Origin: Tissierella sp.
GTDB taxonomy: Bacteria > Bacillota > Clostridia > Tissierellales > Tissierellaceae
Reading direction: 5' to 3'
Assembly: GCF_031460495.1 (NCBI RefSeq)
Contig: NZ_JAVKTS010000001.1
Span: forward strand, 310,001 to 374,000
DNA length: 64,000 bases
Shown: positions 33,432 to 42,858 of the stretch, in pieces
Numbering within the stretch: the stretch's first letter is position 1
How the letters are laid out: every line of letters starts with the position of its first letter
Program-made: the position numbers and the translations under genes
The notes under the pieces: generated by a model
Told to the model about the DNA's origin: nothing
What the model saw: only the letters and a program-made list of their open reading frames with translations
The model's database searches: none

Positions 33432-35519
33432 ATGAAGACAATTCGTCAAAAGTTAGTGATTTACACATTAATACTAGTTATTGTACCCTTAATTATTTCT
33501 ACAGTAGCGAGCAATATTTATATGCGACAAAATTATGAGAAAGAACTGGAAGAAAATAATAAGCTACTAGCAAGTTCTATCTCGGACCAGGTAACAGCAT
33601 TTATAAAGGAGGGTTATTCCCTTACAGAGCAAATTGCTTTAAGTAGTGATATTAAAGGTTTTGAGCCTAGAGATCAAAAGAATACACTGATGAATGTTTA
33701 TGATAAACATTCTTATTTTGATTTGCTATATGTTCAGGATGCAAATGGTATGCAAACAGCTAGAACTACTGGTGAGCTGGGAAATCGTGGTAATCGTTGG
33801 TGGTTTATTAAGGCTATGGAAGAGCAAACTGCCTTTGTAAGTAAATCCTATTATACTTTAGCTACAAATACCCCTGTTACAACCATAGCTATGCCTATAT
33901 ATGGGGATACTAATAGAATAGTAGGTGTTATGGCAGCAGATATAAAGTTAACTGAACTTCAGGAACGAGTGCAGAAATATAGTGAGGGTAGTAGATTTGC
34001 CTTTATTATTGATGGTGAAGGCGTAGTAATAGCACACCCTGATACTGTACAGGTATCAGAATTATATAATTATAGAACTTTGAAAAAGACAGTCTTAAAG
34101 ACAGATAGTAGCGGAGCAGTTATTGTTGATGAAAGTGGCAACCAAGTGACAGAGGAGCAAGATATTGAAGTTCCGCAGACATTGATGGAAATAACCGAGA
34201 AGGCTCTAAATGGAGAAAGTGGATCAGACACATATAAGGATAATGATGGAGTAGATGTGGTCAGTGCTTATCAAAGCATTACTCTTCCAGGGGTATCAGA
34301 TAATTGGGCAGTTGTTACTGTAGAGAACAAAGATGATGCTATGGCATTCATCAATGGAACTGGAGTATTTAGTGCTATGATCGGTATTGTCTCAATTATC
34401 ATAGCTGTAGTGCTTATTACAATAGTAGCAAGTAAAATTGCAGGTCCAATTAAAAAGTCTGCTGATTATTTAGAAGTAATTGCAGAAGGTAATTTCATGG
34501 TTGAGGTAGACAAAGAAATGCTATCAAGGAAAGATGAAATTGGTATTATTGCAAATGGCATTCAAACTATGAAGGATTCTCTTAAGGATTTAGCCATGAA
34601 AATTACATCGGAATCAATGAATATACAAAATAGAGTTGAAGATGTGGTCAGTGAAGTTAATGAGTTGAATGATAATCTGGAAGGAATATCTGCTACAACG
34701 GAAGAACTTTCAGCAAATACAGAGGAAACAGCTGCAGCTTCGCAAGAAATGACAGCAACTTCTATGGAAATAGAAAGAGCAGCTCAATCCATTGCTGAAA
34801 GCTCTGGAAAGGGTGCGCTTGCAGCCAAAGATATTAGTGAAAAGGCTGAAACTACAAAGGAAAGAATGGATTTATCTCTAGAAAAGGCTACAGCTATTTT
34901 ACTAGAGACTAAGGAAGAGCTTGAGAAAGCAATTGAAGAATCCAAAATTGTTGAAGAGATTAATGTTCTTTCAGCTTCTATTATGGGAATAACTGAACAA
35001 ACAAATTTATTGGCTTTAAATGCAGCTATTGAAGCTGCAAGAGCTGGGGAAGCAGGAAGAGGATTCTCTGTTGTAGCTGATGAAATCACTAAACTTGCAG
35101 AGCAATCAAAATTAGGAGTTAATAAAATTACAGAAGTAACAAGCCATGTAATTTCAGCGGTAAATAATCTTGCAAAAAATGCAAATAATCTTCTAAACTT
35201 TGTTTCTGTGGATGTTGATAATGATTATAAAAACATGTTAGATGTTGCGAATGAATATCGTAAGGATGCAAAGTTTGTTGAAGATTTGGTTCTTGAGTTT
35301 AGTGCAACTTCTGAAGAACTACTAGCTTCCATTGAGAATATGGCTCAAGCCATAGATGGAGTAGCTGTAGCATCTAATGAAAGTGCAAGTGGAACTACAG
35401 AAATTGCTATTAGAGTCTCTGATGCTAGTGTGAGATCCAATAGTGTAATGGAAAAGGTAACAGATACAAAGGTAAGCTCTGATAATTTAATAGAAGAAAT
35501 ATCCAAATTCAAATTTTAA
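33432..35519 (+). CDS. methyl-accepting chemotaxis protein with dCache sensor domain
   Basis: The 695-residue receptor has an N-terminal transmembrane helix (about residues 8-30), an extracellular double-Cache domain to about 300 ([44 protein letters not shown]), and a second transmembrane helix ([21 protein letters not shown]). A HAMP domain and a long coiled-coil signalling domain follow, with the conserved tip [32 protein letters not shown]. The Arg-x-Trp pocket residues of many amino-acid dCache sensors are present, but the partner Asp is not obvious. GAGGAG before ATG 33432 fixes the start. The gene lies two genes from the ureide operon, so a purine or ureide ligand is possible but unproven. 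Confidence 0.92.
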   Translation: MKTIRQKLVIYTLILVIVPLIISTVASNIYMRQNYEKELEENNKLLASSISDQVTAFIKEGYSLTEQIALSSDIKGFEPRDQKNTLMNVYDKHSYFDLLYVQDANGMQTARTTGELGNRGNRWWFIKAMEEQTAFVSKSYYTLATNTPVTTIAMPIYGDTNRIVGVMAADIKLTELQERVQKYSEGSRFAFIIDGEGVVIAHPDTVQVSELYNYRTLKKTVLKTDSSGAVIVDESGNQVTEEQDIEVPQTLMEITEKALNGESGSDTYKDNDGVDVVSAYQSITLPGVSDNWAVVTVENKDDAMAFINGTGVFSAMIGIVSIIIAVVLITIVASKIAGPIKKSADYLEVIAEGNFMVEVDKEMLSRKDEIGIIANGIQTMKDSLKDLAMKITSESMNIQNRVEDVVSEVNELNDNLEGISATTEELSANTEETAAASQEMTATSMEIERAAQSIAESSGKGALAAKDISEKAETTKERMDLSLEKATAILLETKEELEKAIEESKIVEEINVLSASIMGITEQTNLLALNAAIEAARAGEAGRGFSVVADEITKLAEQSKLGVNKITEVTSHVISAVNNLAKNANNLLNFVSVDVDNDYKNMLDVANEYRKDAKFVEDLVLEFSATSEELLASIENMAQAIDGVAVASNESASGTTEIAIRVSDASVRSNSVMEKVTDTKVSSDNLIEEISKFKF

Positions 35520-35560
35520 TCAGAATACAAAAGAATTCACCCATCCTCTGATCTGACCCA

Positions 35561-35600
35561 AAAAATATAGCTAAGTCGAAATGGACCTAGCTATATTTTT
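35561..35600. terminator. bidirectional terminator between chemoreceptor and esterase genes
   Basis: A 13-base stem (AAAAATATAGCTA with TAGCTATATTTTT) and 14-base loop lie between convergent genes. The esterase stop codon lies inside the stem. Confidence 0.8.
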
Positions 35601-36440
35601 ATTTAGAAAACTTAAACTTCTTTCTAATAATTCCATAGTATTAGATTTCTCCACATATCTATCAAAATCATGTACATCTGATGATACAAGAAATAGCTCT
35701 GATTTAGGAATCAACCTATGAAGGGATTTTGATTCATCACAGGGAACATCAGGATCATAAAAGCTGTGGGTAAGAAAAACTGGTGGATAATCCTGATAAT
35801 TATTAAATGTTCTTAAAGAGTATTTTAATAATAAATATTTAATTGGTTCATCATAAATTAATGACAACCATGTACCTTTTTGACGAGCATATACATATAG
35901 AGCGTATCTACTATTGATTGATTTGTCTTCTTTACTTAATATATTATTAATTGATTCTTCATCTATTTTAGGCAAACTATTATAGTGGGGATTTGGAGTA
36001 CTTGACCAAAATTCTTCTAAAAAACCGTATCCATAATATGATAATATTCCAAGAGGATTTTCCTTATATTTTTCCCTTGCAGCTAATAAAGCAAGATAAG
36101 CACCAGCAGACCTACCCCATAGAAAATATGATATATCAAGGTTGAAAAACTTATATCGATTATCAAGATACCAATTTATACAAAATATTACATCTGAGAG
36201 GATATCAGGCAATTTGTATTTGGGTGCTAATCTATATTCAAAAGATATAATAGCATAATTGTTTTCACAAAACTTTTCTAAATGTAGATCTGGTAAATCA
36301 TTTGGATTCCCATATAACAATCCACCACCATGAAAATATAATAAAACTGCTTTGGGTTTAATTCCTTTATTTTTGTAAAGGAAAGCATTTTGATGATCAG
36401 ATATCTTAATGTTGATTATTTCAAATGTATTTTTTTTCAT
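35571..36440 (-). CDS. alpha/beta-hydrolase, acetyl-esterase/HSL type
   Basis: The 289-residue protein has the hormone-sensitive-lipase-like motif FHGGGLLYG (oxyanion hole, about residues 37-45), then FEYRLAPKYKLP. The nucleophile elbow is LWGRSAGAY (Ser about 109), with Asp in the FYDPDVPCDE block and His in VHDFDRY near the end: a complete catalytic triad. Family members hydrolyse small esters. The start is placed at 36440, since AGGATGG lies eight bases before it on the minus strand; an in-frame start farther upstream lacks a ribosome site. Substrate unknown; no link to neighbours is seen. Confidence 0.85.
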   Translation of the reverse strand: MKKNTFEIINIKISDHQNAFLYKNKGIKPKAVLLYFHGGGLLYGNPNDLPDLHLEKFCENNYAIISFEYRLAPKYKLPDILSDVIFCINWYLDNRYKFFNLDISYFLWGRSAGAYLALLAAREKYKENPLGILSYYGYGFLEEFWSSTPNPHYNSLPKIDEESINNILSKEDKSINSRYALYVYARQKGTWLSLIYDEPIKYLLLKYSLRTFNNYQDYPPVFLTHSFYDPDVPCDESKSLHRLIPKSELFLVSSDVHDFDRYVEKSNTMELLERSLSFLNKNIARSIST

Positions 36441-36650
36441 ATAAATTACCATCCTATATTTAATATCTATTTTTAACAATAAATATTAATCTTATTCTAT
36501 CATTTAATTTCTCTTTCTATCATTGTACAAAGTTAACAAAAACCATAAACATTATTATCTAATATGGACATAGATAATGTGAATTGAATTTTATAAGATT
36601 AGCTTAACAAGTGAATATAATGCTTAAAAAAATTTGAGAGGATGAAAGGT

Positions 36651-37877
36651 ATGGCTATAAATACAAATGAAATTAGTAGTACTATGAATTGGCTTTCCTC
36701 TTTTGGTCTGCTTGAAAGCGGAGGGGTAACTAGACTCTTATATACAAAAGAGTGGCTAGATGCCCAAAACTCACTAAAAGAAAAGTTTGAAAGCATAGGG
36801 ATGAAAGCAGAGTTTGATGCTGTTGGTAACCTTTTTGGCCGTGTTGAAGGAACTGAGGGTTCTGAAGAAACAATAGCTACTGGTTCTCACGTAGACACAG
36901 TTGTAAATGGCGGTAAATTAGATGGGGCATTGGGTATATTTGGAGGATTCTTAGCTATTAAGTATCTTTTAGAGACTTATGGAAAGCCTAAAAAGAATAT
37001 TGAAGTTATATCCATGGCAGAAGAAGAAGGAAGTAGATTCCCTTATGTATTCTGGGGTAGCAAAAACCTATTGGGTTTAACAAAAAAGGAAGATGTAATA
37101 GATATAGTTGATGAAAACGGTACGAAATTTGTAGATGCAATGCACGAAAGTGGATTTGATTTTAAGTCCAATAATGAATCATCCTTATCTCATGTAAAAA
37201 CCTTTGTAGAACTTCATATAGAGCAAGGGAATGCACTAGAGATGGAAAAGAAATCTGTAGGTATTATCACTAGTATAGTTGGCCAAAGAAGATACAACAT
37301 CACTTTAAAGGGAGAAGCCAACCATGCAGGTACTACTCTTATGGAATATCGTAGAGATGTAATGCAGGTGTTTGCTCAAATCGTAACAGAGTCAATTAAT
37401 AAAGCTAAAGAAGCTGGTAATCCTCTTGTATTAACATTTGGAAAGATCAATGTTAAGCCTAATACAGTAAATGTAGTTCCAGGGTATGCAGAATTTACTA
37501 TGGACTGTAGACATACTGATAGTCAATTCTTAAAGGATTTTACTGCTATTATTGAAGAAGATATGAAACGTATATCTAAAGAATCAAATGTTGAAATAGA
37601 AATTGATAGATGGATGGATGAAGAACCTGTTCCTATGAACAAGGAAGTTATAAATATAATAGAAGAAGCATGTAAGGAACAAAATCTAAACTATAAATTA
37701 ATGCATAGTGGTGCTGGTCATGATTCACAGATTATTGCGCCTAGAATCAATACAGGGATGATATTTGTTCCAAGTGTAAAGGGCATAAGTCACAACCCTA
37801 AAGAATTTACTGAGCTTGAAGACTTGAAACAAGGTATAGAAGCTTTAGCAGCAACTATTTACAAATTAGCATACTAA
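36651..37877 (+). CDS. allC: allantoate amidohydrolase (Zn-dependent M20-type hydrolase)
   Basis: The 408-residue enzyme is of the AllC/hydantoinase-carbamoylase family within the M20 peptidase fold. Metal and catalytic blocks are ATGSHVDTVVNGGKLDGALG, MAEEEGSRFPYVFWGS, FVELHIEQG, the dimerisation-domain block GEANHAGTTLMEYRRDV, and SGAGHDSQ. AllC converts allantoate to ureidoglycine, CO2 and ammonia. ATG 36651 has GAGAGG nine bases upstream, while ATG 36642 abuts it. It is the first gene of an operon that continues with ureidoglycine and ureidoglycolate enzymes, which selects allantoate over N-carbamoyl amino acids. No allantoinase gene is in the window. Confidence 0.88.
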   Translation: MAINTNEISSTMNWLSSFGLLESGGVTRLLYTKEWLDAQNSLKEKFESIGMKAEFDAVGNLFGRVEGTEGSEETIATGSHVDTVVNGGKLDGALGIFGGFLAIKYLLETYGKPKKNIEVISMAEEEGSRFPYVFWGSKNLLGLTKKEDVIDIVDENGTKFVDAMHESGFDFKSNNESSLSHVKTFVELHIEQGNALEMEKKSVGIITSIVGQRRYNITLKGEANHAGTTLMEYRRDVMQVFAQIVTESINKAKEAGNPLVLTFGKINVKPNTVNVVPGYAEFTMDCRHTDSQFLKDFTAIIEEDMKRISKESNVEIEIDRWMDEEPVPMNKEVINIIEEACKEQNLNYKLMHSGAGHDSQIIAPRINTGMIFVPSVKGISHNPKEFTELEDLKQGIEALAATIYKLAY

Positions 37878-37895
37878 AAATAAGGGGATATAATA

Positions 37896-39137
37896 ATGGA
37901 CGAAAAAAAAGGATTAAATGTTTTACCAAAGGATTATTGGAAAACAATTGTATTTACATTTTGTTTAGGCTGGGTAGTTATTTGGATTTATAGGGCAATG
38001 TTGTCACCAATTTATTCTGAGATTCAAGGCACTATAGGATTGCAGACAAATGCAGCAATGGGTCTAATTGCTAGCTGCTATTTCTTTGGATATACATCTA
38101 TGCAAATCCCATCAGGTTTCCTAGTGGATAAATTTGGACAAAAGAAGATTTTAATTCCAGGATTTATTATATTTGCATTAGGTGCATTTTCTATATCACG
38201 GGCAACAAGTCTAATGATGATTTATGTTGGTAGTGTATTAGCAGGAGTAGGTTGTGGAACTTATTACGGAGCAGCATTCTCTCTAACAGCACAACATGTA
38301 CCAGCAGAAAAGAAAGGTTTAGCAACAGCTATAGTAAATAGTGGTTCAGCATTAGGTATGATTATTGGTATGACAAGTTCAAGTTATATAGTAAAAACTT
38401 TAGGATTACCATGGCAAACTATGGTTATAATTTCAGCATCATTGATTGCTCTTATGGTAGTATGGTTTGCATTAGCAATCAAAAATACTTCAGTAGTTAG
38501 AGAAGCTAAAGTTGAAAAGGTAGAAGTAGTAAACACAGATGTTAAAAAAAGGTCATTATTCAGTTTTAAAATGGTTTCTTGTTATATCTTATATTTTACG
38601 ACTTGCTACACATATTATTTGATAGTAACATGGTTACCAAAATTCCTAGAATCTGAAAGAGGAATTACAGGTGGGATGATAGGTATAATAACATCTATGA
38701 TTTCAGTAACAGCAGTTCCTGGAGCTCTGTATTTTGCACATAAGTCAGATAAGAAAAGAGATAAAAAGTCTAAGATAATTATTGGTTTAGAACTAGCTGC
38801 TTTTGTTCTTATAGCATTATCTATGTTAGTTCCAAATGCAACTTTACTAGCTGGTATTCTTCTAGCTTATGGATTCTTGGGTAAAATGGCAGTTGACCCA
38901 GTATTGATTTCTTATATATCAGATACTGCAAATAAAAAAGAACTTGCTACAACATTAGGCATGTTCAACTTCTTCGGAATGTCATCCTCAATAGTAGCAC
39001 CTGCATTTACAGGTTATATAATAGATAAAACAGGTTCAGGTGAATTAGGGTTCTATATTGGAGCAGGATTATTGATCATAGGAACAGTTATATTCATATT
39101 TGCAAATAATAGAAATTTAGTAAACAAACAAGCTTAA
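37896..39137 (+). CDS. MFS transporter of the allantoate operon
   Basis: This 413-residue protein has twelve predicted transmembrane helices and the major-facilitator loop motif GFLVDKFGQKKILIPG (G-x3-D-x2-G-x2-R/K pattern) between helices 2 and 3. It resembles the anion:cation/nitrate-sialate symporter branch of the MFS. It starts 18 bases after allC and is followed by allE, so it probably imports allantoate, allantoin or another ureide for the pathway. Direction and ligand are inference from context. Confidence 0.88.
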   Translation: MDEKKGLNVLPKDYWKTIVFTFCLGWVVIWIYRAMLSPIYSEIQGTIGLQTNAAMGLIASCYFFGYTSMQIPSGFLVDKFGQKKILIPGFIIFALGAFSISRATSLMMIYVGSVLAGVGCGTYYGAAFSLTAQHVPAEKKGLATAIVNSGSALGMIIGMTSSSYIVKTLGLPWQTMVIISASLIALMVVWFALAIKNTSVVREAKVEKVEVVNTDVKKRSLFSFKMVSCYILYFTTCYTYYLIVTWLPKFLESERGITGGMIGIITSMISVTAVPGALYFAHKSDKKRDKKSKIIIGLELAAFVLIALSMLVPNATLLAGILLAYGFLGKMAVDPVLISYISDTANKKELATTLGMFNFFGMSSSIVAPAFTGYIIDKTGSGELGFYIGAGLLIIGTVIFIFANNRNLVNKQA

Positions 39138-39150
39138 TTAATTATAAGAT

Positions 39151-39177
39151 GAAAGCAATTGTAACTCAATTGCTTTC
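39151..39177 (+). other. hairpin between MFS and allE genes
   Basis: An 11-base stem (GAAAGCAATTG with CAATTGCTTTC) with loop TAACT and no T run follows. It is probably an intra-operon stability or processing element. Confidence 0.55.
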
Positions 39178-39207
39178 ACTGCTAAAAATATGTTAGGAGG
39201 ATTCAAA

Positions 39208-39999
39208 ATGAGTTATATAAATGGAGTAATGGGCTATAGAGAGGGTATATTAGAAAATCGATCAATTGTAAAAAAAGATAACTATGCATTAATTGAACCA
39301 GATGGAATTGTAACAAATGCAATTGTAGGATTTGAGAACTGTGATCTTACGATTCTATCTTCACCAAAGATTGGTGCAAGCTTTGTAGATTATTTAGTGG
39401 GAATTAAAGAAGACGGAAAAAATCATTTAGGATTTGGTGGAGATGGCGTAGAGGTTTTCTTCTATATATTCGAAGGAAATGTAAAGGTATGGAATGATGA
39501 TAAGTCTGAAGAACTAACTAATGGGGGATATATCTTTAGCCCTGCTGGAAAAAAACTGTATTTTGAAAATGTTGGGGATACACCAGCAAAAGGATTTTTA
39601 TATAAGAGACTTTATGACAAGATAGAAGGATATGAAGCCCATACCGTCATTGGAAATAGTAATGACTTAGAAGAAATAGCATATGAAGGAATGACAGATG
39701 TAATAATAAAAAACTTCCTTCCAGCTACTAATAACTTTGGATTTGACATGAACTTCCACATTTTATCATTTAAACCTGGTGCAAGCCATGGATATATTGA
39801 GACACACTTCGCAGAGCATGGTGCCTATATTTTCTCTGGAAAAGGAATGTATAACCTTGATAATGAGTGGGTACCTGTAGAAAAGGGAGACTATATATTT
39901 ATGAGTGCATATTGCTTACAGGCAGCTTATGGTATTGGAAGAGATGAAAGTTTTGCATACATCTATTCAAAAGACTGTAATAGGGATCCTAAGCTGTAA
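39208..39999 (+). CDS. allE: (S)-ureidoglycine aminohydrolase
   Basis: The 263-residue protein is a double-cupin enzyme. Cupin 1 runs from about residue 60 to 125 (GVEVFFYIFEGNVKVW, GGYIFSPAGKKLYFENVGD), and cupin 2 from about 180 to 250 (HILSFKPGASHGYIETHFAEHGAYIFSG, VEKGDYIFMSAYCLQAAYGIG) with the His/Glu metal ligands of the Mn site. AllE releases ammonia from ureidoglycine to give ureidoglycolate. GGAGG lies seven bases before ATG 39208, which is preferred to an ATG at 39190. Neighbouring allC and allD make the assignment strong. Confidence 0.92.
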   Translation: MSYINGVMGYREGILENRSIVKKDNYALIEPDGIVTNAIVGFENCDLTILSSPKIGASFVDYLVGIKEDGKNHLGFGGDGVEVFFYIFEGNVKVWNDDKSEELTNGGYIFSPAGKKLYFENVGDTPAKGFLYKRLYDKIEGYEAHTVIGNSNDLEEIAYEGMTDVIIKNFLPATNNFGFDMNFHILSFKPGASHGYIETHFAEHGAYIFSGKGMYNLDNEWVPVEKGDYIFMSAYCLQAAYGIGRDESFAYIYSKDCNRDPKL

Positions 40000-40019
40000 A
40001 ACTATAGGAGGGCAAAGAC

Positions 40020-41072
40020 ATGAAGCTTAATGAACAAGAATTAAAAAAATTGATGAAAGATAAATTTGTGAAGGCAGGATTATCTGATGAACACTCAGAT
40101 AAAGTAGCAGAAATATTAACATGGGCTGATGCTAGGGGGATTCATTCCCATGGCGCTGTTCGAGTAGAATACTATTCTGAAAGAATTGCTAAAGGCGGTA
40201 TAAATACTAATCCAAACTTTAGATTTGAAGCAACGGGCCCTTCAAGTGGTATGTATCATGGAGATAATGGGAATGGTTTTGTTGCAGCTACCAATGCAAT
40301 GGAGGAAGCTATTAAGATGGCGAAAGAATCTGGTGTTGCAGTGGTAGGGATAAAAAATATCTCCCATAGTGGAAGTTTGGGTTATTATGTGGAAATGGCT
40401 GCAGATAATGATTTAGTAGCTATATCACTATGTCAATCAGATCCAATGGCAGTACCATATGGAGGAAGTGAGCCCTATTATGGAACAAATCCAATAGCAT
40501 TTGGTGTTCCAACTTCAGATGGAAGAAAAGTTATATTTGATATGGCTACTACAGTACAGTCCTGGGGAAAGATATTAGTTGCTCGTTCTAAGAAAGAGCC
40601 AATTCCAAGTGATTGGGCTGTTGATGAACATGGAAACTCAACTACAGACTCAACTAAAGTTAATGCCTTATTACCAATTTCTGGTGCAAAAGGATATGGT
40701 TTAATGATGATGGTAGATGTTCTATCGGGAGTAATGTTAGGCTTACCATTCGGTAAGCATGTATCTTCTATGTATGATGATTTATCAAAGGGAAGAGATC
40801 TTGGTCAACTACACATAGTAATTGATCCATCAAGATTTATAGATATAGATATGTTTAAAGAAAACATGTCTAAAGTGTTGACAGAATTAAGTGAAGTAAA
40901 ACCTGCACCGGGATTTGATAAGGTTTATTATCCAGGTGAGAGAGGCTTATTAAGAAAAGAAAAATATGAAAATACAGGCGGCATAGAAATAGTTGATGAT
41001 ATCTATGAATATTTAATTAGCGATGATATTCATTACGATAGATATGACCATAAAAATAAGTTTGCTGAATAG
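40020..41072 (+). CDS. allD: ureidoglycolate dehydrogenase (Ldh2/malate dehydrogenase family)
   Basis: The 350-residue protein belongs to the sulfolactate/malate dehydrogenase type 2 family. It shows ADARGIHSHGAVRVEYY near residue 40, the catalytic-His block NISHSGSLGYYVEMA (about 114-128), PYYGTNPIAFGVPT and ISGAKGYGLMMMVDVLSG. AllD oxidises ureidoglycolate with NAD+ to oxalurate, feeding the next three genes. GGAGG lies eight bases before the ATG. Its place between allE and allF supports ureidoglycolate over malate or lactate. Confidence 0.93.
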   Translation: MKLNEQELKKLMKDKFVKAGLSDEHSDKVAEILTWADARGIHSHGAVRVEYYSERIAKGGINTNPNFRFEATGPSSGMYHGDNGNGFVAATNAMEEAIKMAKESGVAVVGIKNISHSGSLGYYVEMAADNDLVAISLCQSDPMAVPYGGSEPYYGTNPIAFGVPTSDGRKVIFDMATTVQSWGKILVARSKKEPIPSDWAVDEHGNSTTDSTKVNALLPISGAKGYGLMMMVDVLSGVMLGLPFGKHVSSMYDDLSKGRDLGQLHIVIDPSRFIDIDMFKENMSKVLTELSEVKPAPGFDKVYYPGERGLLRKEKYENTGGIEIVDDIYEYLISDDIHYDRYDHKNKFAE

Positions 41073-41086
41073 GAAGGAGTTTATAT

Positions 41087-42841
41087 ATGTTAAGAACCTT
41101 AGTAAAAAAAGGAAGTTATCAAGATTCAGTTGTATTGATGTTACTGACAAATAAAATATCTTCCATAGATGGAGTAAATAAGGTATCTATAATGATGGGA
41201 ACTCCAGCTAATAAAGATATTTTTAAAGCGAGTGGAATGGAGACCTCTGAACTTGTAAGTGCAAGTTCAAATGATATGGTAATGGTTATAGATACTGAAT
41301 TAGAGAATATTGAAGAAATAGTAGCAAAAGAAACGGATGACTTTTTAAACAATCAATCAGCTAAATCTAATGGTGGGAATGAGGATAAAGCAGTAAAGTC
41401 TTGGGAACAAGCTACTAGTGTATTACCTGATGCAAATTTGGCTGTAATATCTATTCCGGGAACCTATGCTGCTATGGAAGCAGATAGAGCATTAGATGAA
41501 AATCTGAATGTATTTATTTTCAGTGATAATGTATCCTTAGAAGATGAAGTTCGCCTAAAGGAGAAGGCACATGTGAAAGGGCTATTGGTAATGGGACCTG
41601 ATTGCGGTACTGGTATAATACACGGTACTCCAATTGCATTTACAAACTATGTAGAAAAGGGAAAAATAGGCATAGTTGGTGCCTCAGGTACTGGAATTCA
41701 AGAGTTAACAACAATTATAGATAGACTTGGAGAAGGAGTAACTAATGCTATAGGGACAGGTGGCAGGGACTTATCTGCTACAGTTGGTGGAATTACCATG
41801 CTTGATTCTATTAATGTATTAGCAAATGATCCTAGTGTAGAAGTTATGATAATAGTATCAAAACCACCTGCGAAGCATGTTAGAGATAAGATTGTAAAAA
41901 GATTGGAATCAATTGAAAAGCCAGTGATCACTCTATTCCTAGGTGAAAAACCTGAAACCCATGAGAATGGATTCTATCATGCATATACATTAGATGAAGC
42001 AGCAAGGATAGCGGTAAAACTTGTACGAAATGAATCAATTGAGTTAGAAGATTATGTAATTGAACATGATGACCGATTTAATAAAGATGAAGAAAAGACA
42101 ATTAAAGCCTATTACTCAGGAGGAACATTGGCATCTGAAGCTGCTATATTATTAAAAGATACATTAAAATTACCTACAAAAACTGAAACAAGTGAAGGGT
42201 ATATTCTAAAAGTAGCAGGCCATGAAGTAATAGATTTAGGTGATGATAAATATACACAGGGTAAGCCACATCCAATGATAGATGCCAGTACAAGAATTGA
42301 ATATATGAAAAATGCAGGAAATGATAAATCTACTGGTGTTATACTACTTGATATAGTTTTAGGATATGGATCCCATGAAAATATGGCAGGAGAATTATCC
42401 AAAAGTATTGAATCATTACAAGAAAAAGCTAAAGAAGAAAATAGAAAGCTTTTCTTTGTGACTACTATATGCGGAACAAAAAAGGATATCCAAAACTTTG
42501 ATTTCCAAAAGAAGCAAATGGAAGATTTAGGTGTTATTGTATGTGATACTAACAAAATGGCAGTAGAAATGGCACTATACCTTATTGGACATAAATATGA
42601 AGAATTGGAAAAAGAAATATTGCCAAGAAATTTAAGAAAATCTAATAACCCAGAGTTATCTGAGAAATTAATAGAGTTAATAGAAAATAAACCTAGAGTA
42701 ATAAATATCGGATTAAAAAGCTTCGCTGATGTTTTAGAAGACTTTAAAGCAGAGGTAGTTCAGTATAATTGGACGCCACCAGCAGGCGGAGATGTAAGAA
42801 TGATCAAGGTTTTACAATTTCTTAGAGGATATGGATTATAG
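41087..42841 (+). CDS. allF: oxalurate (oxamate) carbamoyltransferase subunit AllF/FdrA, full length
   Basis: The 584-residue FdrA-family protein has an N-terminal small domain, a succinyl-CoA-synthetase-like Rossmann domain (LAVISIPGTYAAMEADRAL, LLVMGPDCGTGII), a second domain beginning GIVGASGTGIQELTTIIDRLGEG, and an intact C-terminal module ending VINIGLKSFADVLEDF...NWTPPAGG. It works with AllG and AllH to phosphorolyse oxalurate to oxamate and carbamoyl phosphate. It is the natural comparison for the split copy at 7834-9578. AAGGAG precedes the ATG, 14 bases after allD. Confidence 0.92.
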   Translation: MLRTLVKKGSYQDSVVLMLLTNKISSIDGVNKVSIMMGTPANKDIFKASGMETSELVSASSNDMVMVIDTELENIEEIVAKETDDFLNNQSAKSNGGNEDKAVKSWEQATSVLPDANLAVISIPGTYAAMEADRALDENLNVFIFSDNVSLEDEVRLKEKAHVKGLLVMGPDCGTGIIHGTPIAFTNYVEKGKIGIVGASGTGIQELTTIIDRLGEGVTNAIGTGGRDLSATVGGITMLDSINVLANDPSVEVMIIVSKPPAKHVRDKIVKRLESIEKPVITLFLGEKPETHENGFYHAYTLDEAARIAVKLVRNESIELEDYVIEHDDRFNKDEEKTIKAYYSGGTLASEAAILLKDTLKLPTKTETSEGYILKVAGHEVIDLGDDKYTQGKPHPMIDASTRIEYMKNAGNDKSTGVILLDIVLGYGSHENMAGELSKSIESLQEKAKEENRKLFFVTTICGTKKDIQNFDFQKKQMEDLGVIVCDTNKMAVEMALYLIGHKYEELEKEILPRNLRKSNNPELSEKLIELIENKPRVINIGLKSFADVLEDFKAEVVQYNWTPPAGGDVRMIKVLQFLRGYGL

Positions 42842-42858
42842 GAAAAGGAGAATTGCAA

